From assembly GCF_036785885.1 (NCBI RefSeq), contig NC_092323.1, positions 13,524,501 through 13,588,500 on the forward strand: a stretch of 64,000 nt of DNA, written 5' to 3'. The position numbers and the translations under genes are program-made. This document shows positions 24,801 through 35,555 of the stretch, piece by piece. The stretch comes from Coffea arabica. Taxonomy: Eukaryota > Streptophyta > Magnoliopsida > Gentianales > Rubiaceae. The notes under the pieces are model-generated. The model searched no databases. It worked only from the letters and a program-made list of their open reading frames with translations, and was not told the DNA's origin. The stretch's first letter is position 1; each line of letters starts with the position of its first letter.

Positions 24801-25130
24801 CTATGTTCTACCGGTTAGTGTATCAGAGAAGATGTAGAACTTATAGTACCAAGGGAATAGTTTTTCGACTCCATGTTTGTTGAAGATTAGGACAGTATAG
24901 CAGGATTTTGATTCAGGGATAAATACTAAAGCGTCACCAAATTGTAGTTGATGCTCAAACTTAAACTTGTTCCAATTATTTGTAAACTGTCTCTGACGCA
25001 TTCCAAGAGTGACTGTTTTGTTTCCAATTCTCAGGGTGATCAGAGAAGTTTTGTCACCATGCATGAAGAAGGATACAAACTTGGGCACTTTCTGTTGTTC
25101 ATCGACAAAAAAATTATTAGTGGGAAAGAA
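24801..25130 (-). pseudogene. B3-like DNA-binding domain fragment
   Basis: The minus-strand frame reads FFVDEQQ, SLITLRIGNKTVTL, FTNNWNKFKFEHQLQFGD and ALVFIPES. This fits the plant B3 fold, in which an aromatic-rich strand is followed by F..GW..F...+.L..GD.LVF. B3 domains bind DNA in plant transcription factors (REM, ARF, VAL families). Only about 90 residues are visible. The upstream frame is closed by stops at 25100-25140 unless spliced, and no start codon in context is seen. It lies inside the Helitron, so it is either captured host sequence or part of the element's own accessory gene. Identification rests on pattern alone. Confidence 0.5.
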
Positions 25131-25754
25131 AGTAATGACTGATAAAATAAAACAGGATATAGCCAGAGCTCACAAAATTATGCTGGCTTTGCTGAGTGAA
25201 GATCCCATAGAATGATAGCCCCTCAGAGATGTCCTGAATGAAATTCGATTTCATTGCGGATGCTACTTTCTGGCATAGCATTCTTTCTTTTGTATTTCAT
25301 CAGAACAAAGTTAAGTGTATGAAGGTGAGAAATAAAACAAGCAAAAGTTTTTGAAGTGTTTAAGCATGAGAAAACAAACTTTTTAGGATAATATGCCCAG
25401 TATATAGGATACCAAAATAGTCAGCCAAACCAATTAAAATATCAGTTTTATATGCAATTAAGACTGAAAATTATAAGAGTGAAACCAGTTCTTAAGTCTC
25501 TTTGGTTGTCAAACAAATAGATAAAGTATAAGCTTTATAAGTAACAAATATTGAAAATTATAAGAACAGAACCAGTTCTTGAGTTCTTTTGCTTCTTGGA
25601 CAGGTAGATTTACAAGGATTGCTGAATCAAACCAGATAAAAAGAGCTATTCCTATGCAAAAGAAGAGGGGAAGCAATGTGTGGTTTGTAAAAGGCACAAA
25701 TAGAAATGGTTAGATGTTCAAAACATATAAGTGTCAACTGTTATACTTATCATT

Positions 25755-26430
25755 GTAATTTTGAACCTTTAGCCTTCTTCCAATAAGAACAGGATAGTTC
25801 TGAATGTCTGAAATAATCTTGGAGCCTTCATTATCAATAAAAGCATTCCACATGGACAGCATAAGTGTCTGCAATCTGACATATTTGAAACAATTCTACT
25901 ATTTATAATTTTTTGCAAAAAGGCTTTAATTTGTAATAGCATATAGTCACAGTAAGCAAAAATTAAGGCTTCTTACACTTCATTAACAATGACAAGCTTC
26001 TGGACTCATGATTCCTTTGAATTTTTCGTAACAATTTTTTCATCCAACGCAGCAATAACAATTCCCATAATATCTAGTGAGAGGAACTTTAAATATAAGC
26101 ATAATAGCATATAATAACAATGTAAATCAGTTATGGTTGAAAAGAAAGATAGTTACCAACAGAAATCTCCTTTCGATCCGTGTACTGTGTCAAGTCCTTA
26201 AACTTGGTATACGTAAACTTTGCAGCTATAACATCCTCTTCGTCTACAATCTCTTCAATAATTGTTCGACTAGTGATTATCCATTGCTTTGCAATCTCAG
26301 TGGTTCTAAAGTCATCAGGGGTCTTTTTCACCTGAGCATTAGAGATGAGGTACTTTTTGTAAACCTCTATTTTGGGGCTCATTATAGGAATATCGGCATT
26401 GAAGACGATTCCTTCAACCTTTAAGCCCCG
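25755..26430 (-). pseudogene. Replication protein A (RPA1-like) remnant, three exons
   Basis: Three minus-strand pieces follow RPA70-like order: 26430-26137 (GIVFNADIPIMSP, VYKKYLISNAQVKKTP, RTIIEEIVDEEDV, KFTYTKFKDLTQY), about 26073-25975 (MGIVIAALDEKIVTKN) and about 25875-25755 (MLSMWNAFIDNEGSKI, NYPVLIGRRLKV). Acceptors CACTAG and TGTCAG precede the second and third. The second piece has an in-frame TGA at 26006-26008. RPA-like OB-fold proteins bind single-stranded DNA, and plant Helitrons often carry one beside the helicase. It is non-functional here because of the stop and the missing N-terminal part. Confidence 0.8.
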
Positions 26431-26807
26431 GAAAATAATTATCATACCAGTGGACAAATGAGTACTATATATACTTCTAAGTTTAGCAGATAGCATTTTG
26501 AATATAAAAAAGTTGAATTGCAATAAACACCTTAGAATCAATGAAGATAAATTTTTGTTTCTTAGTTGGTGTGCTAATTGATGAGGTAACTTGCTATTTT
26601 TCTTGGACAGTGACTTTTGTTGTCCACTTCTCCATTCCAACCTCAACATCATTGATAGGCAATATAGTGGCCATCCTATACTCATTAGCAATAATAAAAC
26701 TATATAAGCAAGAAATTTCTGTTTGCAAGGCAAAAGAAAGGCATAAACTTTGAAAACAAGATATAACAACATTTAAATGACAAGATACCTATGAAGAGTG
26801 CAAATGA

Positions 26808-27085
26808 TCAATTAGACAACTGCAATATTTCATCAAACACAATATTTCTTGTTTTGCAGTCAATTTTAACTTTAACATAAGTTCCTGGAAGTATGAGAAC
26901 TTTAACTGTAGCAGCAGTTTTTGCTCTAGAGAGTGCAGCGTATAATTGTCCATGAGAAAAAATCGGTTCTTTTAGATATACACCAACATAGTCAAGAGTT
27001 TGGCCCTAAGCCTTGTTAATCATCATTGCAAAACAAAGGCGAACTGGAAGTTGTGTTTTGATGAAGGGAACTGGAAATTGTCATT
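26808..27085 (-). pseudogene. C-terminal remnant of a Helitron/PIF1-type helicase
   Basis: The minus-strand frame gives FPVPFIKTQLPVRLCFAMM, INKA, then an in-frame TAG at 27006-27008, then GQTLDYVGVYLKEP and GQLYAALSRAKT. It ends at a TGA at 26808. The family motif is INK.QGQT, so the stop sits exactly where Gln is expected: CAG to TAG, a single C-to-T change. The last helicase motif (YAALSRA) is intact. All upstream helicase motifs and the Rep endonuclase are missing from this window, so this is a relic. Confidence 0.85.
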
Positions 27086-27224
27086 GCAAAAGTTTCGCAT
27101 TTTTATCCATGGTATGATATGACACAAGACTTGCGAGAGAACTACATAAATGGCTCACAGATGTTTTCAACTGCAAAGTAGGCACATTAGATAGGAAGTA
27201 AAAACAGAAGAAGATAACGCGTCA

Positions 27225-27765
27225 CATACATAAAATGGAGAACAAAGTGGCTAATAATTGTTTGATCAAAGGAAAAGAACAGATGAATGAACTATTAAAG
27301 ATTATGTTTCAATTTAAATAAAAAAATTAAGTACCTTTTGCTGCAGCAAGAAAAAAATAAGCAGAAGCCCGTAGCAAGCAAAACCTGGAGGAAATTAAGA
27401 GGGCCATGCAAAAATGGATAATAGGAAAATGTCATTTTCAGATAGGAATATAAAAAAAAGAAAAGCAATAAATGGCACTAAACTTCAAAGGGTATATACA
27501 TAAAATGGAGAACAAAGTAGCTAATAATTGTTTGATCAAAGGAGAAGAACAGAGATGAATGAACTATTAAAGATAATGCTTCAATTCCAATAAGAAAAGC
27601 AAGTACCTTTTCTCGCAGCAAAAAAAATAAGGCGCAACTCGTAGCCAACAAAACCTGGGAGAAATTAAGAGGGCCATGCAAAAATGGATAATAGGAAAAT
27701 GTCATTTTCAGATAGGAATAAAAATAAAAAAGGAATAGCAATAAATGTCACTAAACTGCAAAGCG
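27225..27765. repeat. Two-copy tandem duplication inside the Helitron, 270-bp period
   Basis: Copies at 27225-27494 and 27495-27765 share ACATAAAATGGAGAACAAAG, CTAATAATTGTTTGATCAAA, AATTAAGAGGGCCATGCAAA and ATGTCATTTTCAGATAGG, with about 10% difference. Each copy ends in an A-rich tract. Confidence 0.92.
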
Positions 27766-28780
27766 TAGAAACAACAGTATTAAATAATGAATATGACCAA
27801 GAAAGCACATGAAGCATACAAATGCGGGAGAAAAAACGGGAGAAAAGAGTCTCTAACAAAAGCAAAAGCAATGTGTCAGCAGGAAAGCTGATAAAAAACA
27901 ACAGAGGCAACAAAAGATTCGGGCAAAAGGAATAGTAAAAAATCGAACTTCAAACAATAAGAGACAACAATGCAATGAAAATGGAAAATGATAGAACAAA
28001 GAGAATCATAAAACAAAAAAATTGCAAAAGGAATATTAATAATAGTGATAGGTAGAAAAAAAGCAGTAAGCATGGGAAGTAGAAGAAGAATATGAAAAAA
28101 AAAGTAATCGCAAGGGGGAAAAATATAAAAACTATTACAAGAATATGGGGAGGGAAAATAGAGCATCACTTACTGTAGATGTAATAGCAGACAGTAGAAA
28201 GCACCAATAACAGTGATTGAAGAAAGATGCACAACGAAACAGAGGGGAGGAAAAGCTCAAGGAAGAAGAAGTGGAAGCAATACATAAAACGAAGCAAAAG
28301 AAGAAAAGCAAGCTGAAATGCAAGGGAAAGAAATTTACATGATTACCTGGCTTCTATTCGGCGCATGAAAACCCGGGATAGCATGTTTAAAGATGTGCAA
28401 ATCTGGCATGGAGACGCCATCTCGCATGGAGACGCCAACATTTAATGAATTGCAGATTGTGTAGGGTGAGAGGTGAATCCACCGACCAACAGAAAGAATG
28501 GGCAATGCGTCTGCTTATATTTTGTATAGCTTGATGATGATGATGAAAGAAGCAAATAGTGGATAGTGACCAATCTAAATTGAGAGGAGGGAAATATTAG
28601 AAGATGGGCGGTGCAGGGGTATGATAATGACGATGGAGCAAAAGGCAGCAACCCACTTAAGATGTCATTTCCAACACACAGCCCCACGTGATTTCCGCAT
28701 GAGGAGGACGAAAGACCAGCAAGCAATTTAAGTACCATTCCTGTGAGAACCCTGAAAATATATATAAGCCAGTGCATATT

Positions 28781-29276
28781 TCATTTGCATTTCTTTTATT
28801 TCTTAATAATTTCTAGCATTACTTTTACTTGTTTACAAATAAGTACGTAAAAATAATTTTATGTGAGAAATAATATAATTTTTTTAAGTTATGAAATTTA
28901 TTGGTTTTGCTTGACTAAATTAATACCTTTGGAGTTAGAATAATTTTATCGCCTTAACATAAAATGTTAAAGTTTTTAGTTTCCATTACGATAGATGAAG
29001 TCCTGCAAGATTGGTATATAATTAGGCGTTCAAATCACACTTGAGGATAATTTTTGGAATTGAGAATTTAAGTAGAGGTTAGGAAGAGAGTGAAAAGACT
29101 AAAATGCCCCATACAACCACAACATTTCCATGCAAAAACCAAACAATCCCTCGGACAGCATCATAAGCACCGCACTATCCGGCCAATAGAATTTTTTACC
29201 ATCTAAACACTCAACCTCTTCCTACACTCAACCTTCTCCTCAAAACAGCGGCACCATCTCTCTTTCTTTTCATTCC
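28781..29276. other. Intergenic DNA between Helitron and LTR
   Basis: AT-rich at first, then C-rich on the plus strand. No gene recognised. Confidence 0.45.
29272..29276. repeat. Candidate target site duplication (left)
   Basis: ATTCC, repeated at 33229-33233 directly after the terminal GTCGTCACA of the LTR. Five bases is the usual size for Gypsy insertion, but a chance match cannot be excluded. Confidence 0.4.
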
Positions 29277-32200
29277 TATATCACAAACCACCACTGCACT
29301 CCACCTTCATCGTGAGTATCGATTGAGAAGAGAGAGTGAGCTGCATCCGAGAGCAAGGGGGGAGAGAACCGCGAGCTGCCGAAATTTTTCTGGTTCTGTC
29401 CGTGAGCTGGAGTGAAACTAGGGAGAAACCGTGAGTAAGCTTCACCATTCTGCACTTCCATTTCCACCAGCTGCATCCAGTTTCCCAGCCGCAACTACTG
29501 CAACTGGAACCAACACTTCAAGCTGTGCGTGAGAGCCGAGAGGAAGAAAGAAATTTCAGATTTCTTGTGCGTAGGCTTAGCTTGTATCTGAGGTAATTTC
29601 TGGGCTAAATTAAGTTAAGTACTAGTAGATGAAGTCATATCAGAGCTTGCATGTGTTGCTTGTGCAGTCGGTTGATGAAATCAAGACACTAGAAAAATTC
29701 TGTTTAGATGAAATGTTTCAGCCGAGGAGCTGAGGTGAAAATGCTGCTTCATTTTCTTTCCCTGTGGCAATCTGAACTTAAAGATGTGTTTCCCTAACTT
29801 AAGACAAGATGAATAAGTTAGTTCCAGCTTTGCATGTTGATTTTAAACCATCGGATGAAGAAAAAAAAATTTACTGACATGCGCTGAAATCTTGAACTTG
29901 CCGAGACTATTTTGGATTAATGCTAAACTAATCTGTATAATCCTTGATAATCTGAACTTGCAATGTCGATTAAGTAACTAATCACTAACTAATTAACTTA
30001 TTTAAAGCCTTGCATGATAACTTTGTGCATTCGGATGATGAATTAAGGAGCACAAGAAACTCTGTTTTGATGAAATGTTCCTGCCGAGAGCTTGTCTTGA
30101 ATTATGCAGCTTCATTTGGTTTAATTTTGTTGCTTTGAGCTTATAACCATAACTAACTAGTTAATAACAAGATAATGGAGCTTTGCATGAAGTTAATTAG
30201 TTGAGTTAGTACAGAAAATAAAAACAAAATGCAATCAGTTTTCATGCAGTTGCAACCGAGACTAGCCAGAAATTTCTGGAAATTTTGGAGGACTTTTGTC
30301 GTTAATCGAACTTAATTTCTGTGCTAGATATGTTAATTAACTAGTTAAGTGATGACATGTTGAATTTGAGCCCTTAACACTTTGTTTTAGCCAAGGAAAA
30401 GCTGCACTTATAAACCTCTAAGTACTGGAAAAATTTTGATAGCCGAGAGGTTCGTGTTTGGAAATTTTAATTGGTTTCTGGATTTTCATTTTATTTTTCC
30501 TTGGAATGTAAGGTTTTAGAAATACATATGAGATGTGTATTTTAAGCTGTGTAAGTTGCTTAGCGATGAAATACTCGATATATTGTTGGAATATAATTGC
30601 TGGAAATTTTCTTCGTGGAAAGCCGAAGGTTGAGTTGGAATCTCAGCTTGGTTTTGAAATTTTTCTTTGAAGCATAATGGTTGGAAATGCCTGGAATATG
30701 CTGTTTTAAAGTTCTATAAGATATGTAGATGTGAAATACTTGAATTGTGGGTTGAATTGACCAAAAATGTTGAAGTATAGACCTGAAAAATTTTCAAGCG
30801 AGTTGATAGAAGTAGTAAAGGAATTTTTCAGATTTCTTGTGGCGAATTTTAGTTCTAAAAATGCTGTTTTGAGCTGTAAAATATCTTATGTTCATTGATT
30901 TCACTTTAAACTATATTAAGAGGGTCTTACCTGTGCATTTTGGAGTGACAATTTGATTTTATTATGACCGTAATATGGTGATGAAGTTATCGATATTGGA
31001 ATGGATAATTTTGGAATATAACTATGGTGAAACGTTTAATCTGCATTTGATTATGTGTAATGAGATTTTGTTGAGATTTTGGACAAAATATTGTTACCAA
31101 TCTTGCCTTAGGTTCATATACCTATTAGTAATTTCAAACATTTGAAATGTTAGCTTTATTGCTATAAGAACTAATTGTTGGATGTTAAGGGCTAATGATT
31201 GATGAAATCCTTGGCCATTTGAATGATTTTATACAAGTGTTAAAGTGTGATGAAATTAATTGCTAGAATTACTTGAAGCCTTTATATTTATTTTGCTTCA
31301 ACTGTGAGGTGATATGAACTTGCCAAAACCAAGAGCTAATGATTGACGAAACCTTGGTCATTTATTCCATTTTGATCAGAAGTGAATCTATTGAAAACCC
31401 AGGGCTAATGATTGACGAAACCCTAGGGATTTTCTATTAAAATGTGATTTTGATTTGCTGGCAAATTTGAACCATAATGGGATTTCGAAATGGGATCGAA
31501 ATTGTGAAAGTCGTTTCGACCCTGTGAACTCGAGCAATTTTGATCAAGCTAATCAAAAATAATTTTTTTTTTCGCTAGTAGCAAACGATAAAATTCAGTA
31601 ATTAGTATTTTGCCTAAATTTTGCCAACCGACAATTTTCCTTTAGCTTAAACTAGCCTTGATAGTTATAGAAAATACTTTTTCTAGCTCTTAAAACCCTA
31701 AGTTTTGTGTCATTTCTTTTTTTTCTTTAAGACCTGTACCTTGCTAGTTTTCAAAATACGAGATTTTAGCGATTTTAACTAAACGTTCAGAAAACTTGTT
31801 CAGCAAGAAACATTATTTCACGTAAAATTAGTTTTAGTAACACTTTTACAAGAAAAGTAATATTAAAGAAACTTTACAAGATATTTTATTAGTTTTAATA
31901 CTACATGGTTGGTTGAATTATTTCAAGAAAATAAACTAGCTATACTACGAATAATTTTTCCTACGTAATCCTAGAACTAGTATAGCCACCTTATAGTTTC
32001 AAAACTTGGTATTTCTAGGATATTGCGAGGACGCGGAATTTGATTCTCAACTTGACATCTAAACTTCACTCTTGGTGAGTGTCCCTGCTTGTTCTATGCT
32101 TATTTGGTTAAAGTGCTTTCTTGACTCGATATGTGATAATTTGGAAAAATGATTTCTGATCCATCGAAGTGAGCAGTGTGTACTTTATCACACTAGCCGT

Positions 32201-33228
32201 TCGAGTGGTGACTTGTGTGAAGTGTTTTTCGTAAATATCTTGCTTGCGCTTGCTAAGTACTGAGTAGGGGAATGTACCACACCTGAGGGTGGGAGGGTCT
32301 CTTATCCTATCTCAAGTACTAAATCACCAGGCAGGGGAATGTACCACACCTTAAGGGTGGGAGGGCCTCTTATCCTGACCTGGTAACCACGTGTTGGACA
32401 TAACGTCGTTGGGTGAATCCCTCGATCAATTTCCTGAGGGTATACGCGAGTATACTGCTCCCAATTTTTCTAAGGGTATATCTCGAGTATACTGCTTCCT
32501 TAGTTGGCGTTCGGGCCCGGGACAGGGGTAAAAACGGTGACGGGTTAGGAGTAAAAATGAGAGGATCTACATGGACTATAAGTAGTGAGAGTTGACGGAG
32601 GGTCAACTACGATGAATGGTGATCAAGCGAGGAAAATGACTCCTGAGAGCCCCTGTATCATACCTTGTGCTGTTATCTGCTTTTATTAAGTGTGAAATTT
32701 AAATACTCGTTACTTGCCTTATGTGATTGCATGTTTTGGGGCACCACTGAGTTTTAACTCACCCCACGTTCATTTGTTTTCCTTACAGGTTGTGAAGTTT
32801 GAAAGAATTTGAACTGCTCATATTTCCTATGAATGTAATTGAACAACTTGAGTTTAAATTTCGGTTTGTAATGAATTCCAAGTTAAGCATTTTGTCTTTC
32901 ATTTTTGATTGCCACTTGAAACTGGAAAAGTGTAAACCCTAACTCTGATATGTGACTTGAAGGTATGTATTTGTGGGGTATGGCTTTAGTCCTTGTAAGT
33001 AGCGCGTGAAATGTTTAAGAGCCGTCGATTGGCTAACTTCGGATGCTGTTATCTTTGAAGTTAATGTGGCGTTAGTAATTGATTTATTTTGGAAGAATCT
33101 CTATTGTAATAGCTTAGGTTAATCTCCGGAAGAATTTGGGTTAGTGTGCTTGCGTGAGTTCTGGCGAGAGCTAGGCAGACGGCCCGCCAACCCTCTGGTT
33201 CGCCTTAGGGGGGAGTGGAGTCGTCACA
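29277..33228 (-). mobile_element. Putative solo LTR of a Tekay/Del-like Gypsy element
   Basis: The minus strand begins TGTGACGACTCCACTCCCCC, then CTAAGGCGAACCAGAGGG, a start I associate with Tekay/Del-type LTRs of eudicots. ATTCC occurs on both sides (29272-29276 and 33229-33233) as a possible 5-bp target duplication. If so, the other end reads ...GATATA instead of ...CA, explained by one C-to-T change. No gag or pol frames occur in the ~3.95 kb, so it is a solo LTR or a non-coding derivative. Repeated modules occur inside: GATGAAATGTT.C.GCCGAG at 29700 and 30075; GGGGAATGTACCACACCT at 32271 and 32336; GGGCTAATGATTG variants at 31190-31410; GAGTATACTGCT.CC at 32450 and 32485. Confidence 0.5.
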
Positions 33229-33233
33229 ATTCC
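33229..33233. repeat. Candidate target site duplication (right)
   Basis: ATTCC directly adjoining the conserved end of the LTR-like element; partner at 29272-29276. Confidence 0.4.
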
Positions 33234-34344
33234 CACTTTATATATAAAGTTCTTTAGTATACAATACTTCCAAAGTTAAAAATAAGGCATGCCACACATA
33301 TGATTTAGGGGAAAAAATGGCTATTGCTAAGTGGAAAATGGACAGTCAATAGTAAGTAGGGCAAAACCACCTAAAAATGCCCTAAAGCCTTTTGAGAGAA
33401 ACTAGAAAATTTTACCAAATCTTCTTAAATCCACTTTGTTTTCACTTGATTAAACAGTTCAATTGGTCGATGAAAATGGCAAATTAGGCAATTTAAGAAT
33501 CATCAAAGTGTTCATGTTAAGTATTAAGCTACTTATGGAGCAATTGTTATGATTCATTCGTTGAAGTTAGACCGTTGAAATTTTACAGTTTGGGTTCATT
33601 ACTGAAGTTAAAAAGTGTTAAAAAATTTGGCCTGACTTTTATTTTGTATCACACCTTCTGATGAATATATTAATGCAACGATCAGAATTTTGAGCATTAG
33701 ACTATAAGAGGTTAAGAATAATTTCAAAAGGGAAATGGTCAAGTGGAATGACACGAGTTAAAAAGCACTAGTAGCGATGTTAACTTGACATGATGAAGTG
33801 TACATTTTTAGGATAACTACCACAAATCTTAGGGGAAGAGAATAAAGTGTTATTAACGTGCAGAGGGATCTGTATACATTGGTACTTTTGGTTTGTACAC
33901 GTTCGTATTTAAAATACGTAATTGGTTTTTAAGTTAGTAAGAAAGTAAAATATTAGAAGAAGGTCTTAATAAGTAGTAGGATACTTGTAGTTTCTAATTT
34001 GATTGTACGACACAAAATTCACAACATTATACTATGTTACATTTTGTATTTCCACCTTTTTTTAAGTGTATTATATCTCATCTGTGAAAAATAAGATTTG
34101 AAAAAGAATTTATGATGAGTTAATAATTTTTTGGTTCAATATAACTGGCCAGATCTTGACGGGAAGAAATTGTAATGCTTTCCAATCTTGTTTCACTGGA
34201 AGGCCATTGGTTGAAAGAAGGTGCTCAACAAGATTTTAAACATTCAATCATTTATAACTAAAAGAATAAAAACATGGTTAACATATTATCTTGTTTAATC
34301 CAATTCTTCCACAATCTTGTGCAAAACAAATACAACGTATTATC
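33234..34344. other. Intergenic DNA
   Basis: AT-rich, no gene or element recognised. Confidence 0.5.
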
Positions 34345-35555
34345 TTTTTTTATGGAATATTTGCCAAATTGGTCCCTAACATTTGCACAAAAAATTTTTT
34401 TAGTCTCTAACATTTAAAATCAGCTAGAATAGTTTATAACATATAAATTATGAGCCAATTTGGTTCTAATGCTCGTATTTACTCTTTTTTCCGGCTAAAA
34501 ATAGCACACCGGCATAATTTCAAAGGCAAAATTAGAAACATTCGTTAATCCCGAATTTTCCACCATTCTCTTTCCTTCTCATGGCAGATCCCTCCACTGA
34601 TTGGGAATTTGGCAAAGCTCCGAACTTTGGCCCTCTCTTACAAGTGTGTGTGTGTGTGTGTAGGCTTGAGTAAGGAAAAAGAGATTACAAATCAGAAATC
34701 GCAGAAAGGATGAAGTTTCTATTATTAATGTGTCTGAAATCGCCATTGCCATAAGAAATCACAGAAATCACAGAGGATAGAGTTTCTATTATTAATGTGT
34801 CTGAAATCACAGAAATGTTTAGCTGCTGGGGGGAGAGAGAGAGAGAGAGAGGCAGTGCGTGTGATGTTGGAGCTAAGAAAAACTAAGATTTTGTTGTTTC
34901 TTGTTTTTTTTGGGGAATCAATCAATTATTGAGTCGACAGAGGAGTTAGGGAGGGAAGAGATGAGACAGCATTCCATTCAAGAATCAAGACCAAACCTCC
35001 ATTGCAGCAACAGTAGGTAACCAATCCTCCACCGCGGGGCGATACGTATCTTGCAGGAAAGGAAATGAAGAACTTAGCTAACAAACAAAATCAACTAAAC
35101 GACGCCATGAGTAAGCGGTTAGCGCCTCACCCATCAATATCATCTCTCCTTCGTCTGGCCTCTACTAGGGACTATCACTATAACAATCTACCCCCAACCC
35201 AACCACCATCCACTCTACTACTAGCAAAAAAACCCATACTATAGCTGTCTCAACAATTTTGATGAGAGATTGCGTCCCTAGGGCAAATAGAATAGTAGTA
35301 GTAAAATGGGATCTGCCATGAGAAAGAAAGAGAATGGTGGAAGATTAGGGATTAACGAATGTTTCCAATTTTGCCCTTGAAATTATGCCGGTGTGCTATT
35401 TTTAGTCGGAAAAAAAAGCAGATATGAGCATTAGGATCAAATTGGCTCATAATTTATATGTTACGAACTATTCTGGCTGATTTTAAATGTTAAGGACTAA
35501 AAAAGTTTTTTGTGCAAATGTTAAGGACCAATTTGAAAAATTTCCCTTTTTTTAT
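34345..35555. mobile_element. Mutator-like element with long terminal inverted repeats and 9-bp target duplication
   Basis: TTTTTTTAT occurs at 34345-34353 and 35547-35555, framing an element of 1193 bp (34354-35546). Inverted repeats of about 239 bp (34354-34592 and 35308-35546) match through CAAATTGGTCC, AAATCAGC, ATAAATTATGAGCC, AATAGCACACCGGCATAATT and CATGGCAGATCC, with modest divergence. A 9-bp duplication and long TIRs are the mark of Mutator-like elements. The ~700-bp core has no transposase. It contains (GT)n at 34644, (GA)n at 34831 and a local duplication (GTTTCTATTATTAATGTGTC at 34717 and 34783). It is a non-autonomous MULE. Confidence 0.92.

Larger units (their letters stand above)
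23708..28780 (-). mobile_element. Helitron on the minus strand, degenerate
   Basis: On the minus strand the 3' terminus has the hallmark of a Helitron. A GC-rich hairpin (ACCGTGC-GCAA-GCACAGT, 23721-23738) is followed nine bases later by CTAG (23708-23711) and a host T. Inside, transcribed in the same direction, are remnants of the Helitron/PIF1-type helicase C-terminus and of RPA-like OB-fold exons, the gene pair plant Helitrons typically carry. A B3-like fragment lies between these and the 3' end. The 5' terminus (expected A|TC) was not identified; 28780 is where element-like sequence (TTATATATATTTTCAGGG) seems to start. Stops in both genes mean it is not autonomous. Confidence 0.75.

Noticed and set aside
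28442..28777. 111-codon minus-strand frame near the Helitron 5' side
   Set aside because: Ser/Leu-rich, no domain recognised, not in register with the helicase or RPA remnants.
29276..29494. Short minus-strand frame at the LTR edge as a gene
   Set aside because: Lies within repeat-like terminal sequence with no conserved peptide.
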